Source: an uncultured Collinsella sp.
GTDB lineage: Bacteria; Actinomycetota; Coriobacteriia; Coriobacteriales; Coriobacteriaceae
DNA: 22,721 bases
Assembly: GCA_902496775.1 (NCBI GenBank)
Contig: CABVCF010000029.1
Span: forward strand, 1 to 22,721
Reading direction: 5' to 3'
Below are positions 14,596 through 21,865 of the stretch, piece after piece. How positions within the stretch are numbered: the first letter of the stretch is position 1; each line of letters begins with the position of its first letter. The position numbers and the translations under genes are program-made. The notes beneath the pieces are model-generated. The model did no database searches. It was not told where the DNA came from and was given only the letters and a program-made list of their open reading frames with translations.

Positions 14596-15549
14596 CTATT
14601 TACCGGCGGCGCGCAGGGCTACGTAGGCGGCACCGATGATGCCGGCGTCGTTTCCGAGCGAAGCGACCTTAATGGGCGTCTCGCGCGAGGCGGAAAGCGC
14701 GTAGCGCTGGAAGTGCTCGCGAACCTTATCGAGGTAGACATCGGCCGAAGCGGACGCGCCGCCACCGATCAGGAACATCTCGGGGTCGACCACGTTGGCG
14801 ATAAGTGCCAGAGCACGACCGAGATAGTCAGCCATGGTATCGGCAGCTGCCAGCGCGAGTTTGTCGCCCTCGCGGCAGGCCTGGAACACGTCCTTGGAAT
14901 CGGAGGGGCCGGTGAGCTCAATGGGCTCGACGCCCGCCTTCTTGCACTCGGCAAGGTAGTTGCTCACCACGCCGGTGGCGCTGGAATACTGCTCCAGATG
15001 GCCATGGCCGCCACAGCCGCAGGTGCGCTCCTCAGCCGGGTTCAGGCACATGTGGCCAATCTCGCCGCCGGCGCCCACAACGCCCGATACCACGTCGCCG
15101 TTAACGATAACGCCGCCGCCCACGCCGGTACCGATGGTGACCATCACCACGTTCTGCACGCCCTTGGCAGAACCGAGCCAGGCCTCGCCCATGGCAGCGG
15201 CGTTGGCATCGTTCTCATACTTAACGACCGCATCGGGGCAGTGCTTCTGAATGGCGACCCTCAGCTCGGGCAGGTTAATGGCAATGTTGGCCTTGACCTT
15301 GGCATCGCCCGACGCCGGGATGGGACACGGAACGGCCAGGCCAATGCCCGCCACAAAGGCACGCGGAATCTGTGCCTTGGCGACCACCTGGTCGATAGCC
15401 TCGGTCACCGCGGCAAAGCCCGCAGCGTCAACGATAGGAGGCGTGGGCACGCTGGCCTTGGCAAGCAGGTTGCCGTCCTCGTCGAACAGGCCCTCCTTAA
15501 CCGAAGTGCCGCCGACGTCGATGCCGATGTAGTACTGCTTAGGTTCCAT
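14596..15549 (-). CDS. ROK-family glucokinase
   Basis: Phosphorylates glucose with ATP. ATG at 15549 is chosen because AAAGGTGG precedes it; the longer frame to 15615 would translate repeat element E. Product of 317 residues. Motifs: DVGGTSVKEG (11-20) for phosphate binding, catalytic D114 in ENDANAAA, GTGVGGG (140-146), E163-x2-H166 in GGEIGH, and the ROK zinc loop C177-G-C179-G. The third position, normally Cys in GC(L/W)E, is His184 (GHGHLEQY). No helix-turn-helix, so it is a kinase and not a repressor. Lying next to the beta-glucoside operon it can capture the free glucose released by the GH1 enzyme. Sugar specificity for glucose is inferred. Confidence 0.9.
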   Translation of the reverse strand: MEPKQYYIGIDVGGTSVKEGLFDEDGNLLAKASVPTPPIVDAAGFAAVTEAIDQVVAKAQIPRAFVAGIGLAVPCPIPASGDAKVKANIAINLPELRVAIQKHCPDAVVKYENDANAAAMGEAWLGSAKGVQNVVMVTIGTGVGGGVIVNGDVVSGVVGAGGEIGHMCLNPAEERTCGCGGHGHLEQYSSATGVVSNYLAECKKAGVEPIELTGPSDSKDVFQACREGDKLALAAADTMADYLGRALALIANVVDPEMFLIGGGASASADVYLDKVREHFQRYALSASRETPIKVASLGNDAGIIGAAYVALRAAGK

Positions 15550-15603
15550 GGGAGCCCACCTTTCTCGTTTAAACATTGCCTGTATGGTACCGCTCTCAAG
15601 GCA

Positions 15604-15644
15604 AAAACCTACCAAAAAGGGACAGGTTTGTTTTGGCAGGTTTT
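15604..15644 (+). repeat. REP-like element E (AAAACCTACCAAAA arms)
   Basis: AAAACCTACCAAAA (15604-15617) pairs with TTTTGGCAGGTTTT (15631-15644), 13 of 14 matching, around the 13-nt core AGGGACAGGTTTG. The same layout as element A1 with unrelated arms. It sits upstream of the glucokinase gene. Confidence 0.75.
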
Positions 15645-15703
15645 ATCTGGGGAAACGCGAATGGTCGCTTAATAGGTCGCGCAAGACCTTCCCCAAATAT
15701 AAA

Positions 15704-15732
15704 GGCGCCGGGAGGCGGAGACTCCCGGCGCC
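15704..15732 (-). terminator. intrinsic terminator of the beta-glucoside PTS operon
   Basis: GGCGCCGGGAG (15704-15714) pairs perfectly with CTCCCGGCGCC (15722-15732), loop 7 nt. On the minus strand TTTATATTT follows. It lies 58 nt after the IIA stop. Confidence 0.88.
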
Positions 15733-15790
15733 CGTCAAAGGGACTGTGTTGTCTGTTGGACCGCACGGCCCATCGCGGCGATAACGCCGA

Positions 15791-16123
15791 CTAGACCTGA
15801 AGTACCTGCAGCTGCTTGTGAATCTCGATGAGCTCCGTCGCCATGACGCGCATGGTCTCGGTACCGGCCATCTGGTCCTCGGCATGCAGCAGAATCAACG
15901 GGGCCTCGCCGTTACGCTCGCCGTTGGCCTCCTTCTTCAGAAGCCCCATGTGAACATCGTGGCCACCGTTATAGGCCTCGTCGCCCTGCTTGATAAGCTC
16001 CTCGGCGGCGTCAAAATCGCCCTCCTTGGCCTTTTGCACGGCATTGATGTACATGCTCTTGGCGGTACCGACGTAGCTGATGATCTCGAAGCAGGTCATC
16101 TGCAGTTCGTTCATATCCTCCAT
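15791..16123 (-). CDS. PTS lactose/cellobiose-family EIIA component
   Basis: Takes phosphate from HPr and passes it to the IIB cysteine. The start is ambiguous: ATG at 16123 (110 residues) is chosen; a GTG at 16132 abuts the IIB stop and an ATG at 16114 also fits. With the first, phospho-His is H80 in ILLHAEDQM and the metal-binding Asp is D83. All-helical family of 100-115 residues. It is last in the operon GH1-IIC-IIB-IIA, 9 nt after IIB. Confidence 0.93.
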   Translation of the reverse strand: MEDMNELQMTCFEIISYVGTAKSMYINAVQKAKEGDFDAAEELIKQGDEAYNGGHDVHMGLLKKEANGERNGEAPLILLHAEDQMAGTETMRVMATELIEIHKQLQVLQV

Positions 16124-16132
16124 GCGGAGCAC

Positions 16133-16435
16133 CTAGCCCATCACGCTGACGCAGTGGTCGATGATGCCGGCAGCGTTCATGCGGCCGTAGTCGACCATGT
16201 TGATGACCTCGACCGGAAAACGACCGGCGGCCTCCTTCTCAAAATCGCCCTTGGTGTAGCCGATCTGCGGACCAAGCAGCAACATGTCGCACTCGTCCAG
16301 GTGATCGTGGGCCTCGTTCATGGGACGAGCCTCGACCTCAATATCCAGACCACGGTTTGCAACCTCGGCCTGCATCTTCTGGACCAGCAGGCTCGTGGAC
16401 ATGCCGGCATTGCAGCAGAGCATGATCTTCTTCAT
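16133..16435 (-). CDS. PTS lactose/cellobiose-family EIIB component
   Basis: Phosphocarrier that donates phosphate from Cys to the sugar during transport. It has 100 residues. The active site is C8 in CNAGMSTSLLV, the family signature; C7 is next to it. LLLGPQIGY (53-61) is the second conserved loop. AAGGAGG lies 5 nt before the ATG. A separate IIB polypeptide, not fused to IIC, is the cellobiose/chitobiose arrangement rather than the LacEF one. Confidence 0.95.
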   Translation of the reverse strand: MKKIMLCCNAGMSTSLLVQKMQAEVANRGLDIEVEARPMNEAHDHLDECDMLLLGPQIGYTKGDFEKEAAGRFPVEVINMVDYGRMNAAGIIDHCVSVMG

Positions 16436-16535
16436 GGTTTCCTCCTTATAACTGCGCGGCGCGCAGACGACAACTGGTTTTATTCCTTGCGGCTATTGTG
16501 CCCACCCCCTGCATCTTTACACAAGGGAGAGAGCT

Positions 16536-16566
16536 GCGGGCACCGGCACCGCGTACCGGCGCCCGC
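16536..16566 (-). other. intercistronic hairpin between PTS IIC and IIB
   Basis: GCGGGCACCGG (16536-16546) pairs with CCGGCGCCCGC (16556-16566), 10 of 11, loop 9 nt. No U-run follows on the minus strand, so a processing or mRNA-stabilising hairpin is likelier than a terminator. The 160-nt gap here is long for an operon. Confidence 0.55.
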
Positions 16567-16595
16567 AAAGGTGAAAGGGACGAACGTTAGGCGTT

Positions 16596-17939
16596 CTACT
16601 CGGCGAGAGCCTCCTGCTTGGCGATTGCCTTCTCGGAAATCTTCATAAAGGGCAGGTAGACGGCCATGCCAATGACAATCTCGAGAGCCTGCCACACGCC
16701 GGCGCGCCAGTCAAAGCCCGTAGCGAGCAGGGCATTGATGACGGGAGGCATGGTCCAGGGCACCTGGGCGATGCAGGGGCTGATGATGCCTGCGCAGGTA
16801 AGGCCATAGGTGATGCCGATGAACAGATCGGGAAGAAGGACGAACGGGATCATGAGCGGCAGGTTGTACACGATGGGGTAACCGTAGATAACCGGCTCGT
16901 TGATGTTGAACAGACCAGGCAGGATAGCCATCTTGGAAACGGTCTCGGAAGCCTTGTTCTTGGAGAACAGGAGCGTGTCGAGCAGAAGCATGAGGGTGCA
17001 GCCCGAGCCGCCGATGAGGGCGAAGCTGTTAACGATCTGCATGTTCATGTAGTGATCGGGCTGGATGGTGCCACCGGCGGCAAAGGTAGCCATGTTGTCG
17101 ACGATGAGCATGGTCAGGATCGGCTCGACGGTAGCGCCAGAGATGGTGGACTGGTGAATACCGACGCAGAACAGCAGGTTAGCAAGGGTGTAGATGAGGA
17201 TAACAGCCCACGGACCGGCGTTCATGATGCTCTTGAGCGGGTTGGAGATGCACGTGGAGATGATGGTGCACAGATCGGTGCCGGCGCACACGGCGAGCAG
17301 GGCTGCGGCAAGAGCGAAGATCGCGAGGTTGAGCAGCATCGGGATCATGACGTTGAAGGAGTTGGAGACCGCGGGAGGCACGCCCTCGCCCAGCTTAACC
17401 TTGAGCTTCTCGACGCCAGAAATCTTGATGAAGAGCGAGACGGAAAGCAGGGCGATGATAATAGCCGAGAACAGACCGTTGGTGCCGGTGTTGGCAGTCG
17501 AAAGGGCGCCCGTGACCTCGGCGGAGGTGATCTTGTCGGTGAGCAGCGGGCTCGTGGCGGCAAGCGAGGCGGTGATCTGCTGCGGCATCATGATGACGAA
17601 AGCAGAGATAGCGACGACCACGCAAGCGAGCGGGTTATCGAAACGCTTGTTCTTAGCGAGGCTGTAGCCAATCAATCCGGCCAAGATAATGGCAGAGACG
17701 TTGAGGGTGCCCAGCGTAATTGCCGAACCCCACGTCTGAAGGTTGGCAAGGCCCGCCGCATCGAGCGGGAACAGAGGGAACACGACGTTGTTAATAAGAA
17801 CCGCGATACCCGCAAGGATATAGAGCGGCGTGATGGTCGCGAAGGCGTCACGCAGGGAACGCAGGTGAACCTGGTTTCCCACCTTCGCAGAGACCTCGGC
17901 AAACTTGTCGAGGAAGCTCTTTCCGTTGTCACTGGCCAT
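16596..17939 (-). CDS. PTS lactose/cellobiose-family EIIC permease
   Basis: Membrane channel of the PTS that binds and moves the disaccharide. It has 447 residues with about ten hydrophobic spans. Family marks: the N-terminal cytoplasmic segment ending HLRSLRDAFATITPLYILAG (25-44), GIHQS (260-264) and FNINEPVIYG (344-353), whose His and Asn-Glu match the sugar-contact residues known in the ChbC-type permease. AGGAG lies 5 nt before the ATG. Substrate cannot be read from sequence; cellobiose or another beta-glucoside is inferred from the GH1 partner. It is 120 nt downstream of the GH1 gene, a gap holding two small GC hairpins (GGGC-GTTC-GCCC and GCGCGC type) near 18018-18055. Confidence 0.95.
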   Translation of the reverse strand: MASDNGKSFLDKFAEVSAKVGNQVHLRSLRDAFATITPLYILAGIAVLINNVVFPLFPLDAAGLANLQTWGSAITLGTLNVSAIILAGLIGYSLAKNKRFDNPLACVVVAISAFVIMMPQQITASLAATSPLLTDKITSAEVTGALSTANTGTNGLFSAIIIALLSVSLFIKISGVEKLKVKLGEGVPPAVSNSFNVMIPMLLNLAIFALAAALLAVCAGTDLCTIISTCISNPLKSIMNAGPWAVILIYTLANLLFCVGIHQSTISGATVEPILTMLIVDNMATFAAGGTIQPDHYMNMQIVNSFALIGGSGCTLMLLLDTLLFSKNKASETVSKMAILPGLFNINEPVIYGYPIVYNLPLMIPFVLLPDLFIGITYGLTCAGIISPCIAQVPWTMPPVINALLATGFDWRAGVWQALEIVIGMAVYLPFMKISEKAIAKQEALAE

Positions 17940-18059
17940 GATTGCTCCTAACTTTCAAATCCGGCCTTTTCCTATGCGCACGGTGGTCTGTCGCCCTCTG
18001 CCACCAGATGTGCCATGTGTTGCGCGCAGCGGCGCGCGGTCTGGGCGTTCGCCCGTTCG

Positions 18060-19460
18060 CTAATCAACCACGTGAGTCGTGGCGACCTGCTTGAGCCAAG
18101 CTGCCGACTTCTTAAGGCGGCGCTTGTAGCCGTCCATAAGGTCGACCTCGACAAAACCGTAACGGTTCTTAAAGGCATTCGCCCAAGACCAGTTATCGAT
18201 GACGGCCCAATAATGGTATCCACGGCACTTGGCGCCCTCGGCAATTGCCTTGGCAACCCACTCCAGGTGCTGGCATACAAAGTCGACGCGGTAGTCATCC
18301 TGGATGGTTCCTTCGGCGTCTCGGTTCTTGTATTCGTCCATGATGCCGATGCCGTTCTCGGAAACGAACCACTCAAGATCGGGGTAGTTCTTAGCGCAGT
18401 CCATGCCAAAGTCGTAGAGGCCCTGCGGGTAGATCTCCCAGCCGCGGCTCTCGTTCATAACGGCGTCGGGCCACACGTACTCGTCGGCAAAGTGCGGCAG
18501 ACCGTACTGGTCGATCTTGCTCGCCGGCGCCTGAACGCGCGTGGGGTGGTAGTAGTTGCAACCGAGCCAGTCGACAACACCCTGCTTAAGAATCTCTTGG
18601 TCGCCGGCACGGAACGGAAGCTTAACGCCGCCCTCGGCCAGGCTGTCGAGCACGTCGGCGGGAAGCTCGCCCTTGGTAATGAGGTCGAGCCACCAGCGGT
18701 TGTTGATGCCGCTGGTCATACGCACGGCCTCGAGGTCCGCCTCGCTGGGGTTCTCCTTGGTGTAGACCGGGGTAAAGCAGTTGATCATGCCGATCTTGGC
18801 ATCGGCGCGAATAGCGCCCTCGTCATAGGCGCGACGATAATTGGCCACGGCCAGCGCGTGCGCCAGCGAGATGTGATACTGCACGGTGCGGGCGCGGTTG
18901 AAGTCATGGAGCTGCGGGAACCACACGCCCTCCTGATAGCGCTGCTCGGGCTCGACGATGGGCTCGTTAAAGGTGAACCAGTACTTGATCTCCTGGCCAA
19001 ACTCGTGGAAGGCGACGTCGGCGTAATGTGCGTAAGCCTCGACAACCTCACGGCTCTCCCAGCCGCCACGGTTAAAAAGGTAGGTGGGCATGTCAAAGTG
19101 GTACAAGTTGACAAACGGCTCCAGGCCGGCTTCGCGAGAGGCGCGGAACAACTCGTGATACCACGCGGCGCCTTCCTCGTTGAGGTTGCCGTCGGCATCG
19201 AGCAGACGGCTCCACTGGATGGAAGTGCGATAGGTATCCAGGCCCAAGTCCTTCAAAATGCGAAGGTCTTCCTGGTACTTGGCCATAAAGTCATTGCCGG
19301 CGTAAGAGCCAACGCAGTTGTAGAACGAGCCCAGATCCTGGATGGACCAGGTGTCCCACAGGTTCTCGAGCTTGCCGCCCTGGTTCCACTGACCCTCAGT
19401 CTGCGGGCCGGACATAGCAGCGCCAAAGAAAAAGTCGTTGGGCAGCTGATACTGTGCCAT
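18060..19460 (-). CDS. glycoside hydrolase family 1, probable 6-phospho-beta-glucosidase
   Basis: Cleaves the phosphorylated disaccharide delivered by the PTS into a sugar-6-phosphate and a free sugar. 466 residues from ATG at 19460 (GAGGA upstream; the TTG just before is less likely). Acid/base is E166 in TFNEP and nucleophile E368 in VSENGIG; both GH1 glutamates are present. In the C-terminal loop DNWSWANAFKNRYGF, Ser425 stands where non-phospho beta-glucosidases carry Glu, which favours 6-phospho substrates; the Tyr of the phosphate site is kept, while the usual Lys before RY is Asn with Lys shifted by one. The exact sugar (gluco or galacto) is therefore unsure. First gene of the operon, with a 5' untranslated region of about 160 nt. 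Confidence 0.93.
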   Translation of the reverse strand: MAQYQLPNDFFFGAAMSGPQTEGQWNQGGKLENLWDTWSIQDLGSFYNCVGSYAGNDFMAKYQEDLRILKDLGLDTYRTSIQWSRLLDADGNLNEEGAAWYHELFRASREAGLEPFVNLYHFDMPTYLFNRGGWESREVVEAYAHYADVAFHEFGQEIKYWFTFNEPIVEPEQRYQEGVWFPQLHDFNRARTVQYHISLAHALAVANYRRAYDEGAIRADAKIGMINCFTPVYTKENPSEADLEAVRMTSGINNRWWLDLITKGELPADVLDSLAEGGVKLPFRAGDQEILKQGVVDWLGCNYYHPTRVQAPASKIDQYGLPHFADEYVWPDAVMNESRGWEIYPQGLYDFGMDCAKNYPDLEWFVSENGIGIMDEYKNRDAEGTIQDDYRVDFVCQHLEWVAKAIAEGAKCRGYHYWAVIDNWSWANAFKNRYGFVEVDLMDGYKRRLKKSAAWLKQVATTHVVD

Positions 19461-19494
19461 CAAAGTCCTCGCTTTCGTGTTCTAGAGCTTCCGG

Positions 19495-19584
19495 TTGGAG
19501 ACGGGTTTGCTTTGGCAGGTTATCCGGCGCGGGCGCGCACCGGTCATACCGATATCCAACCCGCCAAAACAAAACCGTCTCCAA
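19495..19584. repeat. REP-like inverted pair F in the GH1 operon leader
   Basis: A 27-nt arm (19495-19521) pairs with 19558-19584 with three mismatches, loop 36 nt. Both arms carry the element E core in a variant form (GAGACGGGTTTG-CTTTGGCAGG and GAGACGGTTTTG-TTTTGGCGGG), facing each other. No U-run follows, so it is not a terminator. Confidence 0.7.
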
Positions 19585-19627
19585 ACGGTCGATCCTGTTC
19601 TGCGGAAAGATTCCGTTCGTTGCTTAA

Positions 19628-19655
19628 ACTATAGCGCTCTAATTCTAAAAGTAAA
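19628..19655 (-). promoter_or_regulatory. candidate promoter of the GH1-PTS operon
   Basis: On the minus strand TTTACT (19655-19650) and TATAGT (19633-19628) are 16 nt apart; the -10 matches 5 of 6 and the -35 4 of 6. The spacer contains the palindrome AGCGCT. Transcription would begin near 19621 and include element F. On the other strand TATACT (19722-19727) is a weak -10 candidate for gntR, and GGTTATA is directly repeated 23 bp apart (19696, 19719), a possible operator. Confidence 0.45.
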
Positions 19656-19763
19656 GCGTCTTTTTCTTTTTTCTTTCTCGAGCTTCTTAGATAAAGGTTA
19701 TATGGGTGCCTTGTTAAGGGTTATACTTACTTGCGTATTGATATATGTCGGAAAGGAGGTTCA

Positions 19764-20483
19764 ATGATTCCCAAATACGAGGCGATAGCTGCAGATATTC
19801 GTCGAAGCATCGAGGATGGCACTCTTAAACCGGGCGACAAGCTTCCCACCGTCGTTGAGTTCTGCGAGCTCTATAGCGTTTCCAAAATCACCGTCAAACG
19901 AGCTATCGAGCAAATCACCGAGGAAGGTCTTATTACCAGCCGACGCGGATCGGGTACCTACGTTAAGGACACGGCGGGACTTCCCGGTCAGGCGTTTTTC
20001 CAGGGCAAAAACGACCGTGCCCAGGGCTTTTCGTATGAGCACCGCGGGGAGAAGGTGACCTCGGTGGTCTACGATTTCTCGATTGTTAATCCACCAGCGG
20101 ACATCGCAGCCCAGCTGGGAATTGCCGAGGATGACTTTGCCTATCACATCGTGCGCGTGCGTCAGGCCGATGAGAAGCCCATCGTTATCGAGTACACCTA
20201 CATGCCCCTCGAGCTGATTCCAGGCCTTAAAAAGAAGGACCTGTACGGATCGGTCTACCACTTCATCCGCGAGCAATGTGGGCTGAAGATTTCGAGCTTC
20301 CACCGTACCATTCGCGCCGTGGCAGCAACCGAGGAAGAAGCCGAGCGCTTGGACACCAAGCCTGGCTCTCCCCTGCTCGAGCTCACCCAGATTGGCTTTT
20401 TGGACAGCGGCGCCGCCTTTGAGTATTCGGTCTCGCGCAACGTTGGCGACCGCTTTGAGTTGCACAACGTAACGTTGGCATAG
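19764..20483 (+). CDS. GntR-family (HutC/UTRA) transcriptional regulator
   Basis: A 239-residue regulator. ATG at 19764 follows AAAGGAGG (19752-19759), much better than an upstream in-frame start. N-terminal winged helix-turn-helix: PKYEAIAADIRRSIEDG (3-19), then LPTVVEFCELYSVSKITVKR and the wing GLITSRRGSGTYV (55-67). From about residue 80 a UTRA ligand domain follows (FSYEHRGEKVTSVVYDF; IVRVRQADEKPIVIEYTYMP; EEEAERLDTKPGSPLLEL). UTRA regulators commonly sense sugar phosphates. Divergent placement next to the GH1-PTS operon makes that operon its likely target, probably as a repressor lifted by the phosphorylated sugar (inference). Confidence 0.93.
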   Translation: MIPKYEAIAADIRRSIEDGTLKPGDKLPTVVEFCELYSVSKITVKRAIEQITEEGLITSRRGSGTYVKDTAGLPGQAFFQGKNDRAQGFSYEHRGEKVTSVVYDFSIVNPPADIAAQLGIAEDDFAYHIVRVRQADEKPIVIEYTYMPLELIPGLKKKDLYGSVYHFIREQCGLKISSFHRTIRAVAATEEEAERLDTKPGSPLLELTQIGFLDSGAAFEYSVSRNVGDRFELHNVTLA

Positions 20484-20498
20484 GTTTTTGTAGTCATC

Positions 20499-20534
20499 CG
20501 GGCGCTCGCTTTGAGCTGTTTTGTGCAGCGCCCG
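20499..20534 (+). other. hairpin between gntR and manA
   Basis: CGGGCGCT (20499-20506) pairs perfectly with AGCGCCCG (20527-20534), loop 20 nt. There is no U-run, so read-through from gntR into manA remains likely. Confidence 0.45.
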
Positions 20535-20557
20535 CGCAACACAATGGGGGTATGAAC

Positions 20558-21490
20558 ATGTCCGATTTGATTAAGCTGACGCCGATCTTCCACGAGAAGA
20601 TCTGGGGCGGTCGCCAGCTCGAAACCGTATTTGGCTACGACATTCCCGATGGCCCCATCGGTGAGTGCTGGGCCATCTCGGCCCACCCCAACGGCGACTG
20701 CCAGATTGCGGAGGGCCCGTATGCCGGCCACACGCTGTCGTGGCTGTGGGCCGAGCATCGCGAGCTCTTTGGCAACTGCGAGGGCAAGGAGTTCCCGCTG
20801 CTCATTAAGATTCTGGACGCCAAGGACGACCTTTCGATCCAGATTCATCCCAACGACGAGTACGCTGCCGAGCACGAGAACGGTAGCCTGGGCAAAACCG
20901 AGTGTTGGTATGTGCTGGACTGCGAGCCCGACGCCACGATCATCGTCGGCCAGCGTGCCAAGGACCGCGCCGAGGCCGCACAAATGATCGAGGAAGGACG
21001 TTGGGACGACATGCTCAACGTGTTGCCGATTCACAAGGGCGACTTTTTCCAGATTGATTCCGGTACCGTGCACGCCATCAAGACCGGCACGCTCATTTTG
21101 GAGACGCAGCAGTCGAGCGACGTGACGTATCGTCTGTACGACTACGACCGTCCCGGCACCGACGGCAACCTGCGCCCGCTGCACATTGAGCAGAGCCTCG
21201 ACTGCATCGACTTTGATGCCCAGGCTCCGACCGACGGCACGGTGACCGCGCCCGAGGTGAACGGCGTGACCGAGCTCGAGTCTAACTCCTGCTACACCGT
21301 CGATCGTGTGCGCGTCGACGGCAGCAAAACCCTCGACCAGCGCTGGCCCTTCATGTGTCTGTCGGTCATCGACGGCGAAGGCACCGTCTGCGGCGACCCC
21401 GTCCACAAGGGAAGCCACCTGCTGGCCCCGAGCACCGTCAGCTCCATCGACCTCGAAGGCAAGATGGAACTGATCATCAGCCACCTGTAG
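20558..21490 (+). CDS. manA: mannose-6-phosphate isomerase, class I
   Basis: Interconverts mannose-6-P and fructose-6-P; zinc enzyme of the cupin fold. ATG at 20558 is preferred over 20552 because the GGGGG ribosome site is then 7 nt away instead of 1. Product of 310 residues, the short Bacillus-type class. Zinc ligands: Q95 and H97 in IQIHPND, E115 in KTECWYVLD, and H172 in SGTVHAI; TYRLYDYDR (190-198) is the catalytic-site signature. It lies 74 nt after gntR and is probably co-transcribed, which ties mannose-6-P metabolism to the beta-glucoside locus. Confidence 0.95.
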   Translation: MSDLIKLTPIFHEKIWGGRQLETVFGYDIPDGPIGECWAISAHPNGDCQIAEGPYAGHTLSWLWAEHRELFGNCEGKEFPLLIKILDAKDDLSIQIHPNDEYAAEHENGSLGKTECWYVLDCEPDATIIVGQRAKDRAEAAQMIEEGRWDDMLNVLPIHKGDFFQIDSGTVHAIKTGTLILETQQSSDVTYRLYDYDRPGTDGNLRPLHIEQSLDCIDFDAQAPTDGTVTAPEVNGVTELESNSCYTVDRVRVDGSKTLDQRWPFMCLSVIDGEGTVCGDPVHKGSHLLAPSTVSSIDLEGKMELIISHL

Positions 21491-21514
21491 GTCGCACCAA
21501 CAACCCAAACGCAA

Positions 21515-21552
21515 CAAGGGGCTCTCCCGTCCATGTGCGGGAGAGCCCCTTG
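21515..21552 (+). terminator. probable terminator of manA
   Basis: A perfect 15-bp stem CAAGGGGCTCTCCCG (21515-21529) with its complement (21538-21552), loop 8 nt, 24 nt after the manA stop. The following sequence is only moderately T-rich. Confidence 0.65.
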
Positions 21553-21589
21553 CCATATCTATTTATCAGCCCACCCGGCTCTCCAGATC

Positions 21590-21618
21590 AAAAAGCGAAC
21601 GAGCAGAGCGACGTTCGC
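21590..21618 (-). terminator. intrinsic terminator on the minus strand
   Basis: GCGAACG (21618-21612 on minus) pairs with CGTTCGC (21601-21595), followed by five U (21594-21590). It terminates leftward transcription coming from pcrA or from the structured region beside it. Confidence 0.75.
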
Positions 21619-21641
21619 AAGCACCGTTACCCAAGGACCTG

Positions 21642-21865
21642 GGCGGGCGTATAGGGCAACATCGATCGCGAGTTCCGCACGCAAAGGAGAGCACTTAATG
21701 TGCTCTCCGTCTTGCGCAGGACTGCCCGAGCAGGCGATGTTGCCCCATACGCCCGCCTAGCTGGATGTACGGGTTTTCCAGGTGCGGCAGATCGGCCTGA
21801 AAGAGGAGGGCATAGACCTTGAGGTCATGCCCGACGATTGAAGGCCGAGGTGCCGTGCCTGGGAA
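21642..21865 (-). ncRNA. candidate structured non-coding RNA (two long nested hairpins)
   Basis: Hairpin 1: 21642-21664 pairs with 21735-21757 over 23 nt with one mismatch. After an asymmetric internal loop, pairing resumes around CGCAA/TTGCG, and GGAGAGCAC (21686-21694) pairs with GTGCTCTCC (21700-21708). Hairpin 2: 21776-21789 pairs with 21851-21865 (one bulge, G-U pairs), then TCGGCCT/AGGCCGA (21792, 21842), a symmetric 9/9 internal loop rich in GA, and GGGCAT/ATGCCC with GACC/GGTC at the tip. The minus strand is proposed because a U-run terminator lies at 21590-21618 on that strand; this could be an independent RNA or the pcrA 3' untranslated region. I do not match it to 6S, RNase P, SRP or tmRNA hallmarks. 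No promoter recognised. Confidence 0.4.

Noticed and set aside
15550..15615. Longer N-terminus for the ROK kinase from 15615
   Set aside because: It runs into repeat element E and lacks a ribosome site; the ATG at 15549 begins just before the conserved DVGGT segment.
19495..19584. Inverted pair F as a transcription terminator
   Set aside because: No T-run follows on either strand, and it would block the GH1 operon if its promoter is at 19628-19655.
21762..21838. Small plus-strand frame (about 20-26 codons) in hairpin 2
   Set aside because: No start codon with a ribosome site; it falls wholly within a paired structure.
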